Origin: Larkinella punicea
GTDB lineage: Bacteria; Bacteroidota; Bacteroidia; Cytophagales; Spirosomataceae
Reading direction: 5' to 3'
DNA length: 64,000 nucleotides
NCBI RefSeq assembly: GCF_003334855.1
Contig: NZ_QOWE01000029.1
Location: 1-64,000 of the forward strand
The translations under genes and the position numbers were made by a program. This document shows, piece by piece, positions 1 through 7,526 of the stretch (position 1 is its first letter; every line of letters begins with the position of its first letter). The notes below the pieces were generated by a model. That model had not been told where the DNA came from and did not search any database. It was given only the letters and a program-made list of their open reading frames with translations.

Positions 1-61
1 GGCCCTGATTGACTAACAGGTAGTCCGAGTAAAGGTCGAAAATAGGTGAGACGAAGTGCAT
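1..61 (-). CDS. 5' end of an unidentified gene, possibly a transposase (partial)
   Basis: An ATG on the minus strand at 61 opens a frame that stays open to the window edge and encodes 20 residues beginning MHFVSPIFDLYSDYLL. From memory this resembles the amino terminus of some DDE transposases of the IS4/IS701 type, but 20 residues are too few for a firm call. It begins only 20 bases after the premature-looking stop of the preceding gene (81-344), which would fit an insertion sequence landing in that gene. It could equally be an ordinary downstream gene. Confidence 0.3.
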   Translation of the reverse strand, partial: MHFVSPIFDLYSDYLLVNQG

Positions 62-80
62 ACCTAATTTTTTGTTAAAT

Positions 81-344
81 TTAATCAGTAAGCTGGCTTT
101 CACGAAAGAGCTTGCGTAACATCAGTTCATCAAATTTAATTGGCTCCCATGTGTGGGTCTCCATTCCCACAAAAAGTATCTTCTTGTTTGCTTGGATGTA
201 TTCAGGATAAACATGCATCATGAATGGCCCCGAAACCTTTGTTAAATCATTACCGCCTATATTAGCATGAATGATTGAATTAATTGTGGGGAGACGATCT
301 AAATAAAGTTTGCGAAGGGTTTGGTTTAAAAAGTAATCATTCAT
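81..344 (-). CDS. Truncated uracil-DNA-glycosylase-like protein
   Basis: This 87-residue protein contains KKILFVGMETHTW near residues 54-66. That resembles the first active-site strand (ILFVGQETNGW-like) of a family of uracil-DNA-glycosylase-fold proteins of about 200-260 residues found in many bacteria. The rest of that fold is absent, because translation stops 21 residues after the motif. The start is an ATG 20 bases after the kinase-like gene on the same strand, so it is probably the third gene of one operon. The short length and the new reading frame just downstream (1-61) suggest a 3' truncation. It may be a non-functional remnant; the family call rests on one motif. Confidence 0.45.
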   Translation of the reverse strand: MNDYFLNQTLRKLYLDRLPTINSIIHANIGGNDLTKVSGPFMMHVYPEYIQANKKILFVGMETHTWEPIKFDELMLRKLFRESQLTD

Positions 345-364
345 ACTATTTTTTCATCATGTAG

Positions 365-889
365 TTATCGACTCAAGAAATACGCTTTAAACGCATCCAA
401 TTCCCCCAATTCAACTTCTAGGTATTTTCCAAACAGCTTCTCACCCACCTGAGTCTTTAAAGCCGAAATTCCGACATCAATCAGCCGTAACCCTTTATCA
501 GTCAGCATAATGTTGTCGTATTTCTCTCCGCTCTGATCGGAAGGGCGCCGGATATCCCGGTGGACAAAACCGGCCTTGTGCAGTTCTGTTAATTCATCCT
601 CAAAAACATCCAGCAACAATTCCCGTTTGGAAATTTCAATACTACGGAAATCCAGAGGATAAAGCCGTTCCATCACCAACATGTCCCACTCGTTCGCTTC
701 GTCGTAATCCAGTCGTATAAACTGGGCAACCAATCCATTGATCTGATTGGCAATCTTCAGCTTTTCGGCTTCCGATCCGATATCCGAACGCGTATCCCCC
801 CGAAAAACCTTGGCCACTTCGGTTTCGGATAAAGCCACGACGAGATTATTGGCTCCGTAGGAAAGCTGGTTGGGATACCGTTTCTGCAT
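365..889 (-). CDS. Small protein-kinase-like (lipopolysaccharide kinase/RIO-like fold) protein
   Basis: This 174-residue cytosolic protein has the core residues of a protein-kinase-like fold: a lysine in VAKVF (K27), a possible helix-C glutamate (E41), a catalytic-loop HRD (110-112), a metal-binding asparagine in YDNIML (N126), and D138-V-G140 where kinases have DFG. It is much shorter than a normal kinase (about 260 residues) and lacks most of the C-lobe, as do some RIO/Kdo-kinase-like and aminoglycoside-kinase-like proteins. It starts two bases after the stop of the lipoprotein gene, so the two are almost certainly co-transcribed. The substrate is unknown. Phosphotransferase activity is inferred from the residues only. 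Confidence 0.55.
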   Translation of the reverse strand: MQKRYPNQLSYGANNLVVALSETEVAKVFRGDTRSDIGSEAEKLKIANQINGLVAQFIRLDYDEANEWDMLVMERLYPLDFRSIEISKRELLLDVFEDELTELHKAGFVHRDIRRPSDQSGEKYDNIMLTDKGLRLIDVGISALKTQVGEKLFGKYLEVELGELDAFKAYFLSR

Positions 890-890
890 G

Positions 891-1694
891 TTACCTCCTC
901 CGCTTTTCCGCTTTTACCCATTCTTGCTGAAACGTAATCATAATCGATTCATAATCAGACACCGGATAGTTGACCAGCAGGTGTTTGGCATCGCGGCTCA
1001 TGGGCAAATACACCAGGCCCCGAACGGATTCGCCGGGCTGTAAGGTCGTGGGTTTGAGTGCTAATTCCTTCCAGCGGTAGGATTCGTAATCGTAGCGTTG
1101 CATCCGGTCGGCAAACATTCCGTGGTCGATGATGCGTTTGGCCTGAATGGCGGAGTACATATTGTTGTGGGTAATCCGGTTCTGTACCCAGCGTTCGGGC
1201 CGCTGGTTGTTGCGGGACGACGAACTGGCGACATCGCTGGCCACGGCCGCCACCAGCAAAACCGTATTGATGACTTTCGCCGTTTTGAGCCGTTTCACCT
1301 CCCGCTCCTGGTTGTAAACCGTGCGGTCGGCTTCGTGAATAGGGTCAGCCGCTGAGAACATGAGTGGTTTCTGGGGCGAACTGGCTGTCCGGAAAACCGT
1401 GTGCTGTTCTTCATCCAGGGCCGTGTATTCAAAGTTGGCCGGATTCACCTCGAACGGGCGATCCGTCTTGTTCTTTACTTCAACATCCAGTGCCACATAC
1501 TGCAAATCCAGCCGCTCGTAGGAAGCCACGACCACAATACCGTCTTTTTCCGCTTTGGTGGTCGGCCGACCGTCGATCAGGGCCACATCGCCGGAAACCG
1601 GTTTAAGTTGGTATACTTTTGTCGCACAGCCGCTTAATCCGGCCAGCAACACCATTGAAATCCACAAAGTCAGTGTAGTTTTCCCCGTTTTCAT
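891..1694 (-). CDS. Predicted lipoprotein of unknown function
   Basis: The 267-residue product begins with a charged n-region, a hydrophobic segment and a lipobox LSGC with the lipidated cysteine at residue 23, so it should be anchored to a membrane as a lipoprotein. A second hydrophobic stretch (about residues 140-155, VINTVLLVAAVASDVA) lies in the middle. The first half looks beta-rich and reminiscent of small immunoglobulin-like extracytoplasmic domains, but no family is recognised. It is the first gene of a leftward cluster with the kinase-like and glycosylase-like genes. No promoter matching the TAnnTTTG element was seen upstream. Confidence 0.6.
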   Translation of the reverse strand: MKTGKTTLTLWISMVLLAGLSGCATKVYQLKPVSGDVALIDGRPTTKAEKDGIVVVASYERLDLQYVALDVEVKNKTDRPFEVNPANFEYTALDEEQHTVFRTASSPQKPLMFSAADPIHEADRTVYNQEREVKRLKTAKVINTVLLVAAVASDVASSSSRNNQRPERWVQNRITHNNMYSAIQAKRIIDHGMFADRMQRYDYESYRWKELALKPTTLQPGESVRGLVYLPMSRDAKHLLVNYPVSDYESIMITFQQEWVKAEKRRR

Positions 1695-1785
1695 ACCATC
1701 ATTTGTTTGATTAATCGAAGATACACTTCTCCTTAACCAAAATCAAAAGGTTTTGTGATGAACGAACGGGAACGGGTTTGATCTG

Positions 1786-2979
1786 CTACTTCAGCCAGTT
1801 CTGAACCGCCAGCCACACGTTCCAGCCGCCAAAAAGCAGGGAGACGGCCACCACCACCAGCATCGCCAGATTTTGCAGTCCTGAATTCCGGTAAGCTTCC
1901 GGAATGAGTTTTTTGTCGTTCACCGCCCGAAACAGAAATATCGTCACAACCGGCAGCAAAACCCCGTTAATGGCCTGAACCACAATGATAACCGGAACAG
2001 GTCGCGCATTCATCAGCCCAAACATCAGCCCTACACCCATCACTCCCAGCCACACCAACCGATACCGCCACGAAGAACCGGCCCAGCCCAGCAAACTCTG
2101 GGACGTTACCGCAGCAGCCATTGGGGCCGTCAGGGCCGACGTAAATCCGGCGGCAAACAAGCCAAACGCAAAAAGTCGCCGGCTCCAGCCACCAACCCGG
2201 TTGGCCAGAGCGTCGGCGACCTGCTGAAATGAAAACTCGCCGGTTACCAGGGTTCCGGTCACCAGAATCGCCATCGAAATGAGTCCGCCAATCAGCACCG
2301 CCAAGCCGATTCCCCAGCGCATTTCTGCCAGGGATTGCCCCTTTCCAAGACCCGATGCAAGAAACAGATTATACGGAACAATGGTCGTACCGATCAGGCC
2401 AATGACCAGCACAAACGAATCGGCGGTGGCAACCGGCACCACCAAAGCCTTCACAAACATACCGGCTGACACGTCAGTCCGGGTTGCCACATAGGCGAAC
2501 GCAACGCCCATGACGAAAACAATCACGCCCAAAAAATTAGCAATCAGGCGTGTGGAGCCCTGCCAGAGCAGAAAAATGCAGACCAGCCCGATTCCAGCGG
2601 TTAACCAGACCGGCGAAACCGGCAGGATCATCGATAACCCTGCCACCGCCCCCAGAATGTTTCCGGCCTGATAGGCGGCACACCCCAACACGATAGAAAA
2701 AAGCAGCGCACCCGCAATCCAACGGCTCCCGGTTCCGTATGACCGGGCCACCACCTGCCCCAGACTTAAGCCGGAAGCGATGGTGATCCGGGCGGCAGCT
2801 TCCTGCAAAACGATCGTGCCGATGGTCGAGAAGGTAAGCGCCCAGAGTAAATCCAGCCCGAAGCGTGAACCCGCCATGGCACAGGTCGTGACCGTTCCGG
2901 GCCCAATGAAAGCCGCAGAAATGACCGACCAGAACAACACACTTCCGAGACCGGAACGAAAGGAAAGGGATTTTGGCAC
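1786..2979 (-). CDS. Non-canonical Nramp-family membrane transporter
   Basis: A 397-residue polytopic membrane protein with about 11 hydrophobic segments and the overall pattern of the Nramp (SLC11) family, which has a LeuT fold. The metal-binding motif of TM1, normally DPGN, reads GPGT (residues 26-29), and the TM6 motif, normally MPH, reads VPYN (201-204). The aspartate, asparagine, methionine and histidine that coordinate Mn2+/Fe2+ are therefore all missing, so classical manganese or iron uptake is unlikely. The gene lies 46 bases downstream of 5-oxoprolinase on the same strand and is probably co-transcribed with it. In Bacillus subtilis an Nramp-like gene (ycsG) also sits among 5-oxoprolinase genes. 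A role in uptake of 5-oxoproline or a related compound is an inference from this context. Confidence 0.75.
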   Translation of the reverse strand: MPKSLSFRSGLGSVLFWSVISAAFIGPGTVTTCAMAGSRFGLDLLWALTFSTIGTIVLQEAAARITIASGLSLGQVVARSYGTGSRWIAGALLFSIVLGCAAYQAGNILGAVAGLSMILPVSPVWLTAGIGLVCIFLLWQGSTRLIANFLGVIVFVMGVAFAYVATRTDVSAGMFVKALVVPVATADSFVLVIGLIGTTIVPYNLFLASGLGKGQSLAEMRWGIGLAVLIGGLISMAILVTGTLVTGEFSFQQVADALANRVGGWSRRLFAFGLFAAGFTSALTAPMAAAVTSQSLLGWAGSSWRYRLVWLGVMGVGLMFGLMNARPVPVIIVVQAINGVLLPVVTIFLFRAVNDKKLIPEAYRNSGLQNLAMLVVVAVSLLFGGWNVWLAVQNWLK

Positions 2980-2986
2980 GAAAAGC

Positions 2987-3023
2987 TGAGTTAAGAATGA
3001 GGAGTTAAGAATGAAGAGTTAAG
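2987..3023. repeat. Short tandem repeat between oxoprolinase and transporter
   Basis: A unit of 13-14 bases (gagttaagaatga) is present about two and a half times in the 46-base gap between the 5-oxoprolinase stop and the transporter start. It has no coding potential and does not form an evident terminator, consistent with read-through from one gene to the next. It is one of several junction-restricted microrepeats in the window. Confidence 0.7.
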
Positions 3024-3025
3024 CG

Positions 3026-6000
3026 TTATGTTAGGTCGGGGTTGGGACTTCCATAGCCGCCACCACCCGGCGTTTCAATCCGGATCCGTTCGCCCGGAAG
3101 CATGGCGCGGGTAAATATTCCCGGCAAGGCGGTTTCGGTTCCATCCGGTTCAATCAGTGTCTGCTTTCCGGTCTGCCCCGGTTCTCCGCCCTGCAATCCG
3201 TAGGGTGCCTCTACCCGATGCTGGCTGAGCAGGGTGGCCTGAACGGGCTCCAGAAATTCGATTTCCCGGACAATGCCGTCGCCACCGGGCCAAGCCCCCG
3301 ACCCTCCCGAACCAGCACGAATATCAAACCGATGCAGGCGCACCGGATACCGCCGTTCCAGTTCTTCCGGATCGGTGAGTTTGGTGTTGGTCATGTGTTG
3401 ATGAACCGCCGGGCGACCCGCAAAACCGGGTCCGGCACCCGCGCCCCCGCCGATGGTTTCGTAATAGCCAAACGCCGAATTACCGAACAGGAAATTATTC
3501 ATGGTTCCCTGACTACAGGCAGCTAATCCCAGGGCTTTCAGTAAGGTATCCACCAGCCGCTGGCTGACTTCGGTATTGCCACCCACCACGGCCGGACAGT
3601 CGGCCGGGTCATCCGAAAACGTGGGATTGAGAAAACACTCGGGCAAGCGAAGCGAAACCGGAGCCATCAGACCTTCATTGAGCGGTATGTCCTGCCCACA
3701 CCACAACCGAAGCACATACAAAACCGCACTGTATAAAATGGACAGGTTTGCATTCAGATTGCGGGGATGAACGGGCGACGTACCGGCAAAATCAAAGAGA
3801 ATCGACTCCTGCTCAACACCTATTTTGACACAAATCCGGTGACCATCGTCCAGCAACTCCTGCGCCGAAAAGGTTTGTCCGGCAAAATGCTTCAAAACCG
3901 GTTTTAATGCATTCGCAGCCGCCTGCTGAAGACGGTACATATACCCGTGAACCGTTGCTAAACCGTGCTGACGAACCAAGGCCTGCAAAGCGGTTTCTCC
4001 GGTCCGCAGTGACGCCAGCGCGGCTTCGATGTCGGCCCGGTTTTCGGCCAGCGAGCGGGTCGGGAAAGTGGCTTCCGTAAACCGTTTCTGGATGTCTTCC
4101 CACAAAAAGTTGCCGCTTTTAACAAGGTATTGCGGTTCCAGCACCACACCTTCTTCGACCAATCGCGTGGCATCGGGCGGCATCGAACCGGGCACTTTCC
4201 CGCCAATTTCGGCGTGATGGGCGCGGTTGACGACGTAGCCAATTAATTCATTTTTCTCGGTAAAAACACCCGCGATTAAGGTCACATCGGGCAAATGCGA
4301 TCCGCCGTATTTGGGGTGGTTGGTGATCACAACATCGCCCGGACCCAGCGACAGCTTGTTCAAGACCAGACGCGTGCAAATCCCCAGGCTTCCAAGATGT
4401 ACCGGAATGTGGGGCGCATTAACCAGCAATTCGGCCTTTTCATTCAGCAAGGCACAGGAAAAATCCAGCCGCTCTTTCACGTTCACCGAAAAAGCCGTTC
4501 GCTGCAACTGAGCGCCCATTTCTTCGGCAATGGCCGTAAACCGGCGGGCAAACAATTCGGTTTGAGCCGTTTCCAGCAAGGGTGCATCGGCAGTTTTTAC
4601 CTCACCTGTATACCGGGCAACGGCATTTCGATTCGGGCCAATGGTAACTTCCCAGCCCTCTTCCAGAAAACCGGACGACGTAGTATTCAATAACAAGGCC
4701 GGACCTTTGAAAACCGCACCTTCCGGTAGCATTATCCACTCATAAACAGGAACCGACCCGACAGAAAAAGCCGGGGTGGCCGGTACGTCAGGTACCTTAA
4801 TTAGGCTGGGTGACGCACGTAAACGTTGTTCACTGACAAGGACCCGAATGCTTTCCAGCTCAATCACCCGGTTGGCCGGAAAGTGACCGTAAAGCTGCTG
4901 ATACCGGTCGCGGAAACGCGCTTCAAGGTTCTTTTCCAGGTCCAAAATCAACCCGGTTTTTTGGTCCATCATTCCGTTATACGGGACTTCGATCGCACTT
5001 TCCTGGCCCTTCAATCGCATGAAAAACAGAACATTATTCACCTCAACAGCCGTTTGTTCACCAATATCCCGGCGTAAAACCGCTGTTGCTTCTGTGATTA
5101 AATCAGTAACTAATTTGCTCAATTCGGGCGCGGCTTTTTCAAGCGGTTGCAGGATTTGCCGGACAGCCATCCGCTCGATCCGGGCCTGACCAATCCCATA
5201 CGCACTCAACAAACCGCCGTCGAATGGTAGAATCAGCGTCTGAATGCCCAGCAACTGCGCCACGGCGCAACCATGCAAGCCCCCGGCACCCCCAAAAACC
5301 AGCAAGGCGTAGTCTCTCGGATCAAACCCACGGGCCACGGAAATTTTACGAATCGCACCGGCCATCGTTTCGTTGGCAATCCGTTCGAATCCCAGCAAAA
5401 GGCTTTCTTCTTCAACGGCTTTACCGGTTTTCTCTTCTACCTGTTTCTGAACCCGTTGCAAAGCCGCCTTTGCCTTTTCGACCTGAACCGGAATGCCAAA
5501 CAAGGCCGGATGCAGCCGTCCCAGTAACAGATTGACGTCCGTAATCGTCAACGGCCCACCCGCTCCGTAACAGGCCGGACCCGGCGACGCACCCGCACTC
5601 TGTGGCCCAACCCGCAATTGTCCGAATGTCGACCCGGTTTCGTCGAACCAGCAAACCGAACCACCCCCGGCCGCCACGGTTTCCACGGCCAGCGAGGGCG
5701 ATTGCAGCGCAAACGAGCCTACTTTGGTCATAAACTGGTAGTCGACCCGGCCATCGAACCGGGCCACGTCGGTGCTGGTGCCGCCAACATCGAGGGTCAG
5801 CGTGCGGTTAATCGAAAACCCAGCCAGACTTTTGGCAACGTGTCCGGCGCCAATTACCCCACCAGCCGGGCCACTCAGCAAACTGTCTTTGGGCTGAAAC
5901 AGGTCGGCTTTCACCAGTCCCCCTCCGCTGGTCATCACCCGAACGGGATTTCCGCCGAGTTGCCGGGTCAAATTAGACAAATAGGTACGCAAAACCGGGG

Positions 6001-6817
6001 TCAGATACGCATCGACCACCGTCGTTTGCGTGCGGGGCAGGTAGTGAATGGAGGAGGATAGTTCACTGGAAAGCGTCACCAGAAAACCGGCTTTGCGCAA
6101 GGCTACCCCTATCTGCTGTTCGTGTTCCGGGTTTCGGTACGCGTTCATCAGAGAAACAGCGACGACCTCCGGTTTGGTCAACTGAAGATGTTCCAGAAGT
6201 TGGGTCATCGAATCATCGGCCAGCGGCTTAACCGGTCGCCCGTCGGCATCCATTCGTTCGTCCAGTTCAAACACGGTTTCGTAGACAAGCTCCGCCGGTG
6301 GAATGTCCAACTGGAAAAGATCAGGTCGCTGCTGCGTCCCGATTTTGAGCAAATCTTTGAATCCGCTGGTAACGATCAGCCCGACCCGACCACCTTTTCG
6401 CTCCAGCAAGGCGTTGGTTCCTTTGGTCGTTCCCAGACGCATTTCCAGGGATGGAAACGGCTTATCTAACGGTGTTAAGGTCAGTAATCTCGTGGCTAAA
6501 ACCGGTGCTTCTTCGCCCGTAAATAACTCAACTGTTACTTCACTTTGAAGGTTTATTAGTTTATCCAACAGAAGATTACCAGCCAAATCCAAGCTTAAAA
6601 CCGTTGCTTCTTCACCGGTTTCCAGAATTCGCAACCGATAGCCATTAAAAATGGGAGCCTGAAGCCATTGCGCGTCCAGATGAAGCCCGTTATCAGACGT
6701 GATTATTCCCCGAAGGCAACTACTGCTTAGTACTTTGGTGCGGTGTACCGTACCTTCCGGATCGGTGGCCATACCATCCGTGAAGGTTCCACCGGTATCA
6801 ATCCAGATTTGCCACAT
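3026..6817 (-). CDS. 5-oxoprolinase (ATP-hydrolysing), fused HyuA-HyuB type
   Basis: A 1263-residue cytosolic enzyme expected to open 5-oxo-L-proline to L-glutamate at the cost of ATP. The N-terminal half (about 1-690) is a hydantoinase A-type ATPase domain with the phosphate-binding motif DTGGTFTDG at residue 7, GTTKGTNAL around 130 and a second [11 protein letters not shown] motif near 345. The C-terminal half (about 735-1260) is a hydantoinase B-type domain with [12 protein letters not shown] and a glycine-rich [14 protein letters not shown] segment. Length and fused order match the eukaryotic OPLAH-like single-chain enzyme rather than the separate HyuA/HyuB subunits. Hydantoinase or acetone-carboxylase-like activity is a less likely alternative. 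The Nramp-like transporter follows it in the same direction. Confidence 0.9.
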   Translation of the reverse strand: MWQIWIDTGGTFTDGMATDPEGTVHRTKVLSSSCLRGIITSDNGLHLDAQWLQAPIFNGYRLRILETGEEATVLSLDLAGNLLLDKLINLQSEVTVELFTGEEAPVLATRLLTLTPLDKPFPSLEMRLGTTKGTNALLERKGGRVGLIVTSGFKDLLKIGTQQRPDLFQLDIPPAELVYETVFELDERMDADGRPVKPLADDSMTQLLEHLQLTKPEVVAVSLMNAYRNPEHEQQIGVALRKAGFLVTLSSELSSSIHYLPRTQTTVVDAYLTPVLRTYLSNLTRQLGGNPVRVMTSGGGLVKADLFQPKDSLLSGPAGGVIGAGHVAKSLAGFSINRTLTLDVGGTSTDVARFDGRVDYQFMTKVGSFALQSPSLAVETVAAGGGSVCWFDETGSTFGQLRVGPQSAGASPGPACYGAGGPLTITDVNLLLGRLHPALFGIPVQVEKAKAALQRVQKQVEEKTGKAVEEESLLLGFERIANETMAGAIRKISVARGFDPRDYALLVFGGAGGLHGCAVAQLLGIQTLILPFDGGLLSAYGIGQARIERMAVRQILQPLEKAAPELSKLVTDLITEATAVLRRDIGEQTAVEVNNVLFFMRLKGQESAIEVPYNGMMDQKTGLILDLEKNLEARFRDRYQQLYGHFPANRVIELESIRVLVSEQRLRASPSLIKVPDVPATPAFSVGSVPVYEWIMLPEGAVFKGPALLLNTTSSGFLEEGWEVTIGPNRNAVARYTGEVKTADAPLLETAQTELFARRFTAIAEEMGAQLQRTAFSVNVKERLDFSCALLNEKAELLVNAPHIPVHLGSLGICTRLVLNKLSLGPGDVVITNHPKYGGSHLPDVTLIAGVFTEKNELIGYVVNRAHHAEIGGKVPGSMPPDATRLVEEGVVLEPQYLVKSGNFLWEDIQKRFTEATFPTRSLAENRADIEAALASLRTGETALQALVRQHGLATVHGYMYRLQQAAANALKPVLKHFAGQTFSAQELLDDGHRICVKIGVEQESILFDFAGTSPVHPRNLNANLSILYSAVLYVLRLWCGQDIPLNEGLMAPVSLRLPECFLNPTFSDDPADCPAVVGGNTEVSQRLVDTLLKALGLAACSQGTMNNFLFGNSAFGYYETIGGGAGAGPGFAGRPAVHQHMTNTKLTDPEELERRYPVRLHRFDIRAGSGGSGAWPGGDGIVREIEFLEPVQATLLSQHRVEAPYGLQGGEPGQTGKQTLIEPDGTETALPGIFTRAMLPGERIRIETPGGGGYGSPNPDLT

Positions 6818-6837
6818 ATTACCAATTTTTGAACGCC

Positions 6838-7116
6838 ATGCTTATTAATTTCGTTTCTTTGCGTGAGTATCAAACCAAACCAGCCATGGCTTTACAGTAT
6901 TTATCAGATGCTTCCGGCAAGCCTACCGCCGTTGTGATTCCGATCAAGGAATGGGAGATGCTCAAAAAAAGGCATCAGGATCTTCAACAATTGGAAAAAT
7001 CAAATTCCAGTTGGAAGAAGAAACCATCAGATTTTGCCGGTACGCTGCCTGCTGATATTGCCGAAGCGATGCAAAATCATGTAGCACAGTCAAGAAATGA
7101 GTGGGACCGGTTATAA
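6838..7116 (+). CDS. Phd/YefM-like antitoxin
   Basis: A 92-residue protein preceding a PIN-domain toxin by three bases. The N-terminal part (VSLREYQTKPAMALQYL followed by GKPTAVVIPIKEWEML) matches the DNA-binding and dimerisation half of Phd/YefM antitoxins, and the polar C-terminal tail is of the kind that wraps around and inhibits a toxin. The ATG at 6838 is preferred over an in-frame TTG at 6829. The pair is likely autoregulated by the antitoxin-toxin complex binding its own promoter, which must lie in the 20 bases before the start or overlap the divergent oxoprolinase gene start at 6817. Confidence 0.75.
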   Translation: MLINFVSLREYQTKPAMALQYLSDASGKPTAVVIPIKEWEMLKKRHQDLQQLEKSNSSWKKKPSDFAGTLPADIAEAMQNHVAQSRNEWDRL

Positions 7117-7119
7117 TCT

Positions 7120-7500
7120 ATGCATTTACTCGATTCCAATACCATCATCGATTACCTCGCGGCTAAACTACCTCCTTCATCCATGCTGAAAATGCATGAG
7201 ATTGTTAATGGAGGTTTATTTATATCCGTCATTTCACAAATAGAAGTCTTAGGATACAATACAGGCTATACGGATATCGATACTCGTAATGCCCTTTTTA
7301 TCGACTTGGCTGAGATTTTCACCTTATCGACTGAAATTGTGCAGAGAACCATTGCTATTCGCAAACAGTATAAAATTAAACTTCCTGATGCGATCATTGC
7401 AGCAACAGCACTAGTCCATGATTTTACACTGATCACCCGCAACAGTAGCGATTTCAAAAGAATCGATGCATTGCGGCTTACCAATCCCTACGAGTTATAA
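7120..7500 (+). CDS. PIN-domain toxin (VapC-like ribonuclease)
   Basis: A 126-residue PIN-domain protein. The four conserved acidic positions of the metal-dependent nuclease site are visible: D5 in LLDSNTIIDYL, E42 in SQIEVLGY, D90 in LPDAIIAATA and D111 in NSSDFKRID. Length and layout are typical of VapC toxins, which cleave RNA (tRNA or rRNA sites in studied examples). It follows the antitoxin gene by three bases and is surely co-transcribed with it. The specific RNA target cannot be deduced. Confidence 0.85.
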   Translation: MHLLDSNTIIDYLAAKLPPSSMLKMHEIVNGGLFISVISQIEVLGYNTGYTDIDTRNALFIDLAEIFTLSTEIVQRTIAIRKQYKIKLPDAIIAATALVHDFTLITRNSSDFKRIDALRLTNPYEL

Positions 7501-7526
7501 AACGCAGGTTTCTCTCCAAAGTCGCA

